Program-made: the position numbers and the translations under genes | Source: Pseudoramibacter fermentans | GTDB taxonomy: Bacteria; Bacillota; Clostridia; Eubacteriales; Eubacteriaceae | Assembly: GCA_009493725.1 (NCBI GenBank) | Contig: VOGB01000004.1 | Location: 496,001 to 560,000, forward strand | Reading direction: 5' to 3' | Length of the DNA stretch: 64,000 bases | Notes under the pieces: model-generated | Database searches by the model: none | Seen by the model: the letters and a program-made list of their open reading frames with translations, nothing else | What the model was told of the DNA's origin: nothing | Part shown: positions 49,881-57,581 of the stretch, piece after piece | Position numbering within the stretch: position 1 is the first letter of the stretch | Layout of the letters: each line of letters opens with the position of its first letter

Positions 49881-51017
49881 ATGTCACCCGTTTATTTGGC
49901 TGCCATTGCACTTGTCATTGCAGTGGTCATCGTCATTGCGGTCGTTGGATCCAAGAAGCACACAAAAACGCCGCCCAAAGCGCAGCAGCTTTTTGATGAC
50001 GACAAAACAAAGCAAGATGACGATTTGTTTGAGGATGTGGAGATCATGGCCGATCAGGATAATGGTCCGTCCCTTGAAGAACGTTTCCTCGCTGAAACGG
50101 TCAAGGAGGTCTCAGGAGAGCCGGATCGTCTTTACAATAACACCTACGTGCCCACGCCGGACGGCGGCACACACGTGGTGCATTTGATGCTCAGAGAAAC
50201 AAGTGGCTTTTATATTTTTAGATATTTGAGTCTGCCCTCGGGTTGGATTGTCGGTCAGGAAGGGGCGAGATGGTGGATCCATTTTGATTCGCCTGAAGTA
50301 AAGAATTATTTTGACAACCCGATTACGACTATTGACGATGACGTGAAGACCATGCTGTCTTTCTTTCCGGGCACATCTCCGGAATATTATCACGGGTACG
50401 TCGTTGTCGACGACCGATGCGAAATTCGCGAGGTGGATACCGACACCCATGTGAGGGTTATTTTACTCAGCGATCTGCCAAAAATTCTCAAAGCGGATCT
50501 GGAAAACAACGCTGAGGTGTTTTCGCCTAATATGGACCGCATGATGAGCCGGGTTTTAGCGACGATGAAAAATAACGTCGGTCTCGAACAGCGGCTGACC
50601 CATTTAAAAAAGGAAATGCAGGAAGAAAACGAACAAGTGCGGAAAATGCGCACGGCCTCCGATCAAGCGGTTCAGCAAACCAGAGTGTACGACCCCAACG
50701 AGCTGAGTGACGAACAGAAGGCAGCTATTCGCAAAATACAGGAAAAGGCCATCGAGGACCGAAAGCAGCGGCCAGAGGATCATTTTACGCGCTCGGAGCT
50801 CGCCTTGCGTGAATCGCTGATTTTGTGGCGAAAACAGCAGGCTAATGCTGAGGCTAAAGCAGAGAATGAAATTTTGTCCGATGAAGGTATGATTCATATC
50901 ATCACCGTTAAACCCAAAACCATTGATCAATTGCAGCAGGTTTCCGGAATGAATCAGGAAGCTGCAGCGCGATACGGAGAAGATCTGCTTGAGATGGTGA
51001 AACACATGCCCGTTTAA
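49881..51017 (+). CDS. Membrane-anchored protein with C-terminal HRDC-like domain
   Basis: The 378-residue protein begins with a transmembrane segment (residues ~4-22) followed by an acidic linker. A central domain (residues ~85-200) contains a Trp-rich stretch (GARWWIHFDSPEVKNYFDNP). A coiled-coil (about 235-270) comes next. The C-terminal part reads ALRESLILWRKQQANAEAKA, ILSDEGMIHI, PKTIDQLQQVSGMNQEAAARYGEDLLEMV, a good match to the HRDC fold of RecQ and RNase D. HRDC usually binds nucleic acid, so the membrane anchor is unusual. The central domain is not recognised. AAGGAGG lies 9 bp before the ATG. A terminator follows. Confidence 0.75.
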   Translation: MSPVYLAAIALVIAVVIVIAVVGSKKHTKTPPKAQQLFDDDKTKQDDDLFEDVEIMADQDNGPSLEERFLAETVKEVSGEPDRLYNNTYVPTPDGGTHVVHLMLRETSGFYIFRYLSLPSGWIVGQEGARWWIHFDSPEVKNYFDNPITTIDDDVKTMLSFFPGTSPEYYHGYVVVDDRCEIREVDTDTHVRVILLSDLPKILKADLENNAEVFSPNMDRMMSRVLATMKNNVGLEQRLTHLKKEMQEENEQVRKMRTASDQAVQQTRVYDPNELSDEQKAAIRKIQEKAIEDRKQRPEDHFTRSELALRESLILWRKQQANAEAKAENEILSDEGMIHIITVKPKTIDQLQQVSGMNQEAAARYGEDLLEMVKHMPV

Positions 51018-51024
51018 ATCACAG

Positions 51025-51054
51025 GCCGCCGATGAAGAACCGGCGGCTTTTTTT
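51025..51054 (+). terminator. Terminator after the HRDC-like gene
   Basis: GCCGCCG and CGGCGGC form a perfect 7-bp stem with a 9-nt loop, followed by seven T. Confidence 0.92.
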
Positions 51055-51064
51055 ATTGGAAGCC

Positions 51065-51092
51065 TTGATTTTAAAAGCGAATGTGATATAAT
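51065..51092 (+). promoter_or_regulatory. iscR promoter
   Basis: TTGATT and TATAAT are separated by 16 bp. Confidence 0.65.
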
Positions 51093-51099
51093 GAGATGC

Positions 51100-51124
51100 A
51101 ATTCCAAGCAAACAACTTGGAATT
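51100..51124 (+). promoter_or_regulatory. Perfect inverted repeat, candidate IscR operator
   Basis: AATTCCAAG-N7-CTTGGAATT is a perfect 9-bp inverted repeat lying at or just after the predicted transcription start and 20 bp before the iscR ATG. Rrf2-family regulators bind such palindromes, so autoregulation is likely. Binding is inferred from position only. Confidence 0.65.
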
Positions 51125-51144
51125 GATGCTTTTTGGAGGCAAAA

Positions 51145-51579
51145 ATGAAATTATCAACAAAAGGACAATACGGCGTATTAGCCATGTGCGAGCTGGCTGC
51201 GCATTACGGGGATGGTCCAATGTCAGTCAAGGAGATTGCAGAGCGGCAGCATATTTCTGACGCTTATTTGGAACAGCTCTTTTCATTATTAAAAAAAGCA
51301 GGGCTGATCACCAGTATGAGAGGCGCGCACGGCGGTTATAAATTGAGCCGTCAACCTGATGAAATAGCGGTTGGCGAAGTGATTGATGCGGTTGAAGGAC
51401 CGATTGAGCTCTGCGGGTGCAGCGGCGTGGAAAACAGCGTGCACTGCGGGCGGGAGATGGCGTGTCCGACAGCAGCGCTGTGGGGAGATGTGCTCCACAG
51501 CATCCGCAACGTCGTCGACCATCGTTCCCTTCAGGACTTAATTGTGCCACATTCTCAAACGGCAGATGAACATGAGTAA
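51145..51579 (+). CDS. iscR: Rrf2 family regulator, IscR-like
   Basis: The 144-residue protein has the winged helix of Rrf2 proteins (MKLSTKGQYGVLAMCELA, then QHISDAYLEQLFSLLKKAGLITSMRGAHGGYKLS). A cysteine cluster (CGCSGVENSVHCGREMAC, about residues 89-106) can hold an Fe-S cluster. It would repress the isc genes according to cluster status. The ATG at 51145 follows TTTGGAGG. It overlaps iscS by 8 bases. Confidence 0.9.
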   Translation: MKLSTKGQYGVLAMCELAAHYGDGPMSVKEIAERQHISDAYLEQLFSLLKKAGLITSMRGAHGGYKLSRQPDEIAVGEVIDAVEGPIELCGCSGVENSVHCGREMACPTAALWGDVLHSIRNVVDHRSLQDLIVPHSQTADEHE

Positions 51580-52711
51580 ACAAAAAATATATTTGGACCA
51601 CGCGGCGACGACGCCGATGAGCGCTGAAGTGTTTGAGAAGATGAAGCCGTTTTTTTCTGATACTTTCGGCAATCCCTCTGCGGTCTACGCTGAAGGCAGA
51701 AGGGCAAAAGCGGCGGTTGAGACAGCGAGGGAACAGGCAGCCAGAAGCCTCAATGCCAAGCCTGAGGAGATCTATTTCACCTCAGGAGGATCTGAGTCAG
51801 ACAATTGGGCCATCAAAGGCATCGCGTTTTCTTTGCAGGACAAAGGACGGCACATTATCACGACAGCGATTGAGCACCCAGCGGTATTGAACACCTGCCA
51901 TTTTTTAGAAAAGTTGGGATACGAGATCACATATCTGCCGGTTGACCCGTGCGGCCTTGTCTCAGTCCAGACGCTCCAAAATGCCATTCGGGAAGATACG
52001 ATTTTGGTCTCGATTATGATGGCTAACAACGAGATCGGCACAATTGAACCGATTAAAGCATTGGCAGAGACGGCACATGAAAACGGGGTTCTGTTTCATA
52101 CAGATGCAGTTCAAGCTTTTGGCAATGTGCCGATTGATGTGACTGATTTAGGCGTTGATATGCTCTCCTTGTCAGGGCACAAATTTTACGGTCCAAAGGG
52201 AACGGGGATTTTATTCTGCCGCCAGGGCGTCAAGCTGGAATCCCTGATTCACGGCGGAAAGCAAGAGAGTGGTGTCCGTGCGGGAACCGAAAATACAGCG
52301 GGCATCGTCGGTATTGGCGAAGCCTGTGAATGCGCCGTGAAGCAGTTATCTGAAAATTGCATACACGAGCGGGAATTGACACAATTTTTGATCGATCAAT
52401 TGACGAAAATTCCTGGCATTTATTTGACCGGTCACCCGGATTTGCGCCTTCCCGGCAATGCGAGCTTTTACTTTGAAGATATTCACTCTGAGGCGCTGAT
52501 GACGGCCTTGGATTTGGATGGCATCGAGGTTTCTGGCGGCTCGGCCTGCACCGCAGGGTCGATCAATCCATCTCACGTTTTAAAGGCCATCGGGCTGAAC
52601 GACGAGCAGGCCCGCAACGCCCTTCGCTTAACCGTTGGCAGAGAAAATACGCTGGACGAAATGAAACAGACGGTATTGTCCATTCAAAACATCATCGAAC
52701 GGATGCAGTGA
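51572..52711 (+). CDS. iscS: Cysteine desulfurase
   Basis: The 380-residue PLP enzyme supplies sulfur for Fe-S clusters and tRNA thiolation. It begins IYLDHAATTPMSAEVFEKM, has ETEIYFTSGGSESDNWAIKG-type sequence near residue 70, the PLP Lys in LSLSGHKFYGPKGTGIL (about 201) and the active-site Cys in SGGSACTAGSINPSHVLKAIGL (about 325). The ATG at 51572 fits the family N-terminus. iscU and mnmA, the frequent downstream partners, are missing; a terminator follows instead. Confidence 0.94.
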   Translation: MSKQKIYLDHAATTPMSAEVFEKMKPFFSDTFGNPSAVYAEGRRAKAAVETAREQAARSLNAKPEEIYFTSGGSESDNWAIKGIAFSLQDKGRHIITTAIEHPAVLNTCHFLEKLGYEITYLPVDPCGLVSVQTLQNAIREDTILVSIMMANNEIGTIEPIKALAETAHENGVLFHTDAVQAFGNVPIDVTDLGVDMLSLSGHKFYGPKGTGILFCRQGVKLESLIHGGKQESGVRAGTENTAGIVGIGEACECAVKQLSENCIHERELTQFLIDQLTKIPGIYLTGHPDLRLPGNASFYFEDIHSEALMTALDLDGIEVSGGSACTAGSINPSHVLKAIGLNDEQARNALRLTVGRENTLDEMKQTVLSIQNIIERMQ

Positions 52712-52747
52712 ACATTTTCGAGTAAAAAAATATAAATTAATGATGGC

Positions 52748-52788
52748 GTCAAGGCCTGTATCGATGATACTGCCTTGACTTTTTTTTT
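52748..52788 (+). terminator. iscR-iscS terminator
   Basis: GTCAAGGC and GCCTTGAC form the outer stem, with an inner GTATC/GATAC stem, followed by nine T. Confidence 0.92.
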
Positions 52789-52869
52789 CGTTAAGTTAAA
52801 ATTAAAAATGTTCTAAAAGATAAAATAATAATAAATCAAAGTCAATTTGAAAGGATAAATATATTCAGC

Positions 52870-55521
52870 ATGGAAGCATTGGGATTAAATGAAATTAGAG
52901 AACGGTATCTGTCTTTTTTTGAAAGCAAAGGGCATTTGAGACTGAAAAGCTTCTCGCTTGTTCCGCACAACGACAAAAGTCTGCTGCTGATCAATTCAGG
53001 TATGGCACCGATGAAGTCTTATTTCACCGGAGATGAAATTCCGCCTAGAAAGCGCGTCACGACGTGCCAGAAATGTATCCGGACACCGGATATCGACAAC
53101 GTCGGCAAAACGGCTCGTCACGGCACTTTCTTTGAAATGATGGGCAATTTCTCTTTTGGCGATTATTTTAAACCAGAAGTCATTCCATGGGCTTGGGAAT
53201 TCATCACCAAGAATTTAAAGATTGATCCGGAAAAAATCTATGTCACGATTTATCTGGATGATGAACAGGCGCACGATTTATGGCGCTCGGTCGGCGTGAA
53301 GGAAGATCACATCAAACGCCTCGGAAAGGAAGACAATTTCTGGGAACACGGCACAGGCCCATGCGGTCCGTGCTCGGAAATTTTCTACGACCGCGGTGAA
53401 AAATACGGCTGCGGCAAACCGACCTGCGGTCCGGGATGCGACTGCGACCGTTACGTCGAATTCTGGAATCTGGTCTTTACCCAGTTTGACCGTGATGAAA
53501 ACGGCGACTACCAGCCATTGGATCATCCGAATATCGATACGGGGATGGGCCTTGAAAGAATGGCGACCATCATGCAGGGTGTCGACAATATTTTTGAAGT
53601 CGATACGATCCGCCATATTTTAGACTACATCTGCAATCTTTGCGGCGAACACTACGGAGATGACGAACAGAAGGATGTCTCAATCCGCGTTATCACTGAC
53701 CATATCCGTTCGGTCACCTTCATGATTGGCGATGGGATCATGCCGAGCAACGAAGGACGCGGGTACGTGCTGAGAAGAATTTTAAGACGTGCTGCGCGTC
53801 ACGGCCGCCTGTTAGGCATCGACGGCGCCTTCTTATACGATGTGGCGAAAGAAGTCATCGCGGTTTCTGGCGATGCTTATCCAGAATTAAGAGAAAAGCA
53901 GGAAACCATTCAAAAGGTCATTAAAATCGAAGAAGAACGCTTCGACGCGACCATCGATCAGGGCCTCAATCAGCTCAACGCCATGATGCGGGAAATGAAG
54001 GAAAAGGATCCGGACAATCATATTTTCTCCGGGGAAGAAGCCTTTAAATTGTACGATACATTTGGATTCCCGTTTGACCTCACAAAAGAAATCGTGGAAG
54101 AACAGGGCTACACGATCCCGAAAGAAGAATTTGACGACGCGATGAATGCGCAGAGAGAAAGAGCGAGAACAGCCAGAGCGCAGAATGATACCGCGGTCTG
54201 GGCAGACGACCCGTTCAATCCTTTGGGACCGGATGCGGTCGACACGTTTGTCGGTTATCAGAAATTAAAGAGCGACGCTGAAATCATCGGTTTAATCGTC
54301 AATGACGAATTGGTTCAGGAAGCGCATCAAGGCGATGACGTACTGGTGCTGTTGGATCAGACCCCATTCTACGCACAGAGCGGTGGGCAGGTCGGCGATA
54401 CTGGCCGGCTCGAAAGCGAAGACGGCAGCAGCCTGATTGAAGTCAACGACTGTCGATACGGGAGTCTGAAACGCCATATCCATTACGGAAAAGTGGTCGA
54501 AGGCGACTTCCACGTTGGTCAGACGATTTATGCACACGTCGACGAAATGAAGCGTTACGCAACAGCTAGAAACCACACATCGACACATATGCTGCAAAAA
54601 GCATTAAAAATGGTATTGGGAGATCATGTTGAACAGGCCGGGTCTTTCGTATCGCCGACGCGTCTCCGCTTCGACTTTAACCATTTCCAGCCGATGACCG
54701 CGGAAGAAATCAAGCAGGTTGAAGAAATTGTCAACCAAGCCATTCTCAAAGCGATGCCGGTGGAAACATTTGAAACGGAAATTGACAAAGCGAAGGAAAT
54801 GGGCGCGATGGCCTTATTTGGAGAAAAGTACGGCCACATTGTCCGAGTTGTCAAGGTTGGCGATTATTCAATTGAACTTTGCGGCGGGACCCATTTACAG
54901 AATTCCGCACAGGCCGGTATGTTCAAGATCATCAGTGAAAATGGGGTCGCTGCTGGCATCCGCAGAATTGAAGCGACAACCGGGATGAATACCTATCGCT
55001 GGGCAGAAAAGGTCGAAAGTGTCAATGCAAAGGCCTCTGCTATGGTCAAGGCTGCCCCAGATCAGTTGATTGATCGGATTCAGGAAATGGAAGATCAGCT
55101 TAAGGAAAAGGATCGCGAAATTGCATCCCTCAAGCATCAGCAGGCAGATTCAGAAGCTGGCGAATTATTAAATAAGATCCAGACCATTCAAGGTGTAAAG
55201 GTGCTGATTGCCGAAGTTAAAGCAGAAGACGTCAACGAAATGCGCGATTTATCAGATATGATGAAGGACCGCATGGAAAGCGGGATCGTGGTATTTGGCA
55301 AAGCCGACACCGACAAAGCCAATTTGATCGCGACGGCAACCAAGGACATCGTGAAAAAAGGCTTCCACGCTGGTCAGCTGATCAAACAAATTGCCAAAAC
55401 TGTCGGCGGCGGCGGTGGCGGACGCCCAGACATGGCACAGGCTGGAGGGAAGAAACCCGCTGCTTTAGATCAGGCTTTGGCTCAGGCAGAAAACATCATC
55501 GCGGAACAATTATCCGAATAA
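52870..55521 (+). CDS. alaS: Alanyl-tRNA synthetase
   Basis: The 883-residue class II synthetase has NSGMAPMKSYFTG and FFEMMGNFSFGDYF motifs in the catalytic domain. RNHTSTHMLQKAL (HxxxH, about residue 574) and CGGTHLQNSAQAG (about 672) lie in the editing domain. A C-terminal coiled coil and DHH-like C-Ala domain end with GGGGGGRPDMAQAGG. No T-box precedes it. The ribosome site AAGGA is 14 bp from the ATG, longer than usual, but the N-terminus LNEIRERYLSFFESKGH fits the family. Confidence 0.97.
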   Translation: MEALGLNEIRERYLSFFESKGHLRLKSFSLVPHNDKSLLLINSGMAPMKSYFTGDEIPPRKRVTTCQKCIRTPDIDNVGKTARHGTFFEMMGNFSFGDYFKPEVIPWAWEFITKNLKIDPEKIYVTIYLDDEQAHDLWRSVGVKEDHIKRLGKEDNFWEHGTGPCGPCSEIFYDRGEKYGCGKPTCGPGCDCDRYVEFWNLVFTQFDRDENGDYQPLDHPNIDTGMGLERMATIMQGVDNIFEVDTIRHILDYICNLCGEHYGDDEQKDVSIRVITDHIRSVTFMIGDGIMPSNEGRGYVLRRILRRAARHGRLLGIDGAFLYDVAKEVIAVSGDAYPELREKQETIQKVIKIEEERFDATIDQGLNQLNAMMREMKEKDPDNHIFSGEEAFKLYDTFGFPFDLTKEIVEEQGYTIPKEEFDDAMNAQRERARTARAQNDTAVWADDPFNPLGPDAVDTFVGYQKLKSDAEIIGLIVNDELVQEAHQGDDVLVLLDQTPFYAQSGGQVGDTGRLESEDGSSLIEVNDCRYGSLKRHIHYGKVVEGDFHVGQTIYAHVDEMKRYATARNHTSTHMLQKALKMVLGDHVEQAGSFVSPTRLRFDFNHFQPMTAEEIKQVEEIVNQAILKAMPVETFETEIDKAKEMGAMALFGEKYGHIVRVVKVGDYSIELCGGTHLQNSAQAGMFKIISENGVAAGIRRIEATTGMNTYRWAEKVESVNAKASAMVKAAPDQLIDRIQEMEDQLKEKDREIASLKHQQADSEAGELLNKIQTIQGVKVLIAEVKAEDVNEMRDLSDMMKDRMESGIVVFGKADTDKANLIATATKDIVKKGFHAGQLIKQIAKTVGGGGGGRPDMAQAGGKKPAALDQALAQAENIIAEQLSE

Positions 55522-55597
55522 TAAAATAATTTAGACTTGTTTTAATTTCAAACTTGCGTTAAAATAGACCAAGATTAAACGGGAGGAGAAAGGCATA

Positions 55598-55876
55598 ATG
55601 GGCGTTAATAATCAAAATGATGTCGAACAAGGTACCATCATGTTCGATGCTGACAAGCAGAGAGGACAAGCGATCGATATGATTATGCGGTCTGTTCGGG
55701 ATGCTTTGATCGAAAAAGGATATAACCCAGTTAATCAGATTGTTGGCTACGTTATGTCCGGAGATCCGACTTATATTACGAGCTATAACGATGCAAGAAC
55801 GTTGATCCAGCGGATCGAACGGGATGAGTTATTAGACGAATTGGTAAAGCGTTATTTGGATAAGTTACCAGAATAA
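55598..55876 (+). CDS. ireB: IreB family regulatory phosphoprotein
   Basis: The 92-residue protein matches the IreB/DUF965 (UPF0297) family. MFDADKQRGQAIDMIMRSVRDALIEKGYNPVNQIVGYVMSGDPTYITSYNDARTLIQ is almost invariant family sequence, spanning most of the protein. In Enterococcus IreB is a substrate of the IreK Ser/Thr kinase and affects cephalosporin resistance. A promoter-like TTGTTT-N17-TAAAAT lies at 55537-55565. A terminator follows. Confidence 0.94.
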   Translation: MGVNNQNDVEQGTIMFDADKQRGQAIDMIMRSVRDALIEKGYNPVNQIVGYVMSGDPTYITSYNDARTLIQRIERDELLDELVKRYLDKLPE

Positions 55877-55897
55877 CATTTAAATATTGATTTAAAG

Positions 55898-55926
55898 TCC
55901 CAGCAGAAATACTGGGATTTTTTTTT
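55898..55926 (+). terminator. Terminator between ireB and ruvX
   Basis: TCCCAG and CTGGGA form a 6-bp stem with an 8-nt loop, followed by nine T. It lies only 10 bp before the ruvX ATG, so partial readthrough probably feeds ruvX. Confidence 0.8.
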
Positions 55927-55935
55927 AGAAACAAA

Positions 55936-56358
55936 ATGGAAAGAATACTAGGATTAGATATCGGAGACAAATACATCGGCATTGCCGTTTCTGACGGATT
56001 GGGCATTACGGCGCAGGGATACCGCACCTACAAACGGGGAACGCGCCAGGACGATCTGACTTTTTTTAATGATGTGATTGTACAATTTAACGTGCATACG
56101 ATCGTTGCCGGTCTGCCGAAAGACATGAACGGCACGGAACAGACGCAGGCGAGAAAGACACAAAATTATTGTAATTTTTTAGCAAAGCGGTTAAACTGTT
56201 CTGTAGTTTACATCGACGAGAGATTGACCACAAAGGCGTCTGAAAATGTGCTGATTGAAGGCGGTGTCCATCGCAAGGACAGAAAAAAGTATATTGACAC
56301 CTTGTCGGCTCAGCTGATCCTTCAGATGTATTTAGATCAAGTTCATGACAAGGCATAA
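55936..56358 (+). CDS. ruvX: RuvX/YqgF family putative Holliday junction resolvase
   Basis: The 140-residue RNase H-fold protein has LGLDIGDKYIGIAVSDGLGITAQG with the first catalytic Asp (residue 7), IVAGLPKDMNGTEQTQA (about 56) and VYIDERLTTKAS (about 93). It also takes part in 16S rRNA 5' maturation in other bacteria. The alaS-ireB-ruvX-DUF1292 order is typical of Clostridia. Confidence 0.94.
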   Translation: MERILGLDIGDKYIGIAVSDGLGITAQGYRTYKRGTRQDDLTFFNDVIVQFNVHTIVAGLPKDMNGTEQTQARKTQNYCNFLAKRLNCSVVYIDERLTTKASENVLIEGGVHRKDRKKYIDTLSAQLILQMYLDQVHDKA

Positions 56359-56369
56359 GTGGCTTTGAA

Positions 56370-56528
56370 ATGGCAAAACCGCAAAATTTAGAATTTGTCC
56401 GTCTTGTAGAAAAAGACGACGGCACTTACATGATTTTTATCGATGAAAATCATCAGGAACACGTGGTGAAAATGACTGATTACGACGATTACGGCGAAAG
56501 GCATTTCATTTTGGAACCGGATGATTGA
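56370..56528 (+). CDS. Small acidic protein, 52 residues
   Basis: Direct translation from the ATG at 56370 gives 52 residues (MAKPQNLEFVRLVEKDDGTYMIF onward), ending GERHFILEPDD before TGA. It fills the gap between ruvX and the DUF1292 gene exactly. It is rich in Asp/Glu/Tyr and has the feel of a short DUF1292-like or beta-strand protein. The ribosome site is weak, so it may be coupled to ruvX, whose stop is 11 bp upstream. No function is recognised. Confidence 0.6.
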   Translation: MAKPQNLEFVRLVEKDDGTYMIFIDENHQEHVVKMTDYDDYGERHFILEPDD

Positions 56529-56561
56529 AATAAAATATTTTAAACTAAAGGAAGTGAAAAG

Positions 56562-56825
56562 ATGGAAAACCAAGATAATCACACCATTATCTTAAAAAAT
56601 GAAGATGGTGAAGAACACGAATTTGAATTGGTCTGTACGCTGAGCGTTGAAGAAAATGAATACGCCATTTTGGCGGATTTGGATTCAGAAGATGCTGTAG
56701 CGATGCGAATTGAAGGCGAAGGTGAAACCGCAGCCTTAATTCCTGTAGAAGACGATGAAGAATTTGAAGAAGTTGCGGCGGCTTACGATGCGATTTCACC
56801 GGAAGAATTGGGATATTCTGAATAA
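56562..56825 (+). CDS. DUF1292 family protein (YrzB-like)
   Basis: The 87-residue very acidic protein has HTIILKNEDGEEHEFELVCTLSVEENEYAIL and LIPVEDDEEFEEVAAAYD, the DUF1292/UPF0473 pattern. Its role is unknown, but it regularly follows ireB and ruvX in Firmicutes. AAAGGAAG precedes the ATG. Confidence 0.92.
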   Translation: MENQDNHTIILKNEDGEEHEFELVCTLSVEENEYAILADLDSEDAVAMRIEGEGETAALIPVEDDEEFEEVAAAYDAISPEELGYSE

Positions 56826-56840
56826 CGCCAAGATCGTAAG

Positions 56841-57581
56841 TTGGAAATATCAAAATATCCAGTCGTAAGCGGGAAATTTATCAGTAGACGCAATCGCTTT
56901 GTCGCAGAAATTCTCTTGACTTCGACCAATGAAAGGGTTGAGGCCCATGTTCCCAATACTGGGAGAATGAAGGAATTATTGACAAAAGATGCGGAGGTTG
57001 GATTGGCTTATTGTCCGTCCCCGACGCGTAAAACAGACTATACCTTGATTACCGTTCGTTATCATCAGATCTGGGTATGTATCGATGCCGTTGCGGCAAA
57101 TCGATTGGTCTACCACTATTTGTCACAGCAAAAGGGAATAAGAAAGCTTCAGCGCGAGGTGACCTATCGAGACAGCCGGTTTGATTTAGCCAGAGAAGAC
57201 GAAAACGGCTACGGCTACGTCGAAGTGAAAAGCGTCAACCTCGTGATAGAAACTTCCGATCATCGCAATCGATGTGCTTGTTTTCCCGATGCGCCGACAA
57301 AAAGAGGAACGAAACACATAATAGAATTAACTTCAGGATTGAAAGAGCATCAAAACAATGCCCTTTATTTTGTTGTACAAAGAAATGATGCGGATTGTTT
57401 CGTTCCCAATCAATTGACGGATCCAGAATTTACACAGGCGTTTCAAAATGCGAGACAAAATGGACTGGATGTACACGTCCTGCTGTGCGATGTGACGATC
57501 AACCAGATGAACGTCATCAAAGAAATTCCCGTATATGCGTTAGATGACAATGGCAATATAACGAAAGGAAACCACGATTGA
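56841..57581 (+). CDS. sfsA: SfsA family DNA-binding/nuclease-like protein
   Basis: The 246-residue protein has the SfsA motifs FISRRNRFVAEI, HVPNTGRMKELLTKDAEVGL, YVEVKSVNL (about residue 128), CFPDAPTKRGTKHIIEL and FVVQRNDADCFVPN. The E-x-K pair in the centre fits a PD-(D/E)XK-like nuclease fold. The start is TTG at 56841 without a strong ribosome site, chosen by alignment to the usual SfsA N-terminus. Its TGA overlaps the TTG of the RNase J gene. Confidence 0.9.
   Translation: MEISKYPVVSGKFISRRNRFVAEILLTSTNERVEAHVPNTGRMKELLTKDAEVGLAYCPSPTRKTDYTLITVRYHQIWVCIDAVAANRLVYHYLSQQKGIRKLQREVTYRDSRFDLAREDENGYGYVEVKSVNLVIETSDHRNRCACFPDAPTKRGTKHIIELTSGLKEHQNNALYFVVQRNDADCFVPNQLTDPEFTQAFQNARQNGLDVHVLLCDVTINQMNVIKEIPVYALDDNGNITKGNHD

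Noticed and set aside
52789..52869. T-box or other leader before alaS
   Set aside because: The stretch is only AT-rich; no T-box core or antiterminator is present, and the hairpin at 52748 ends the iscS transcript.
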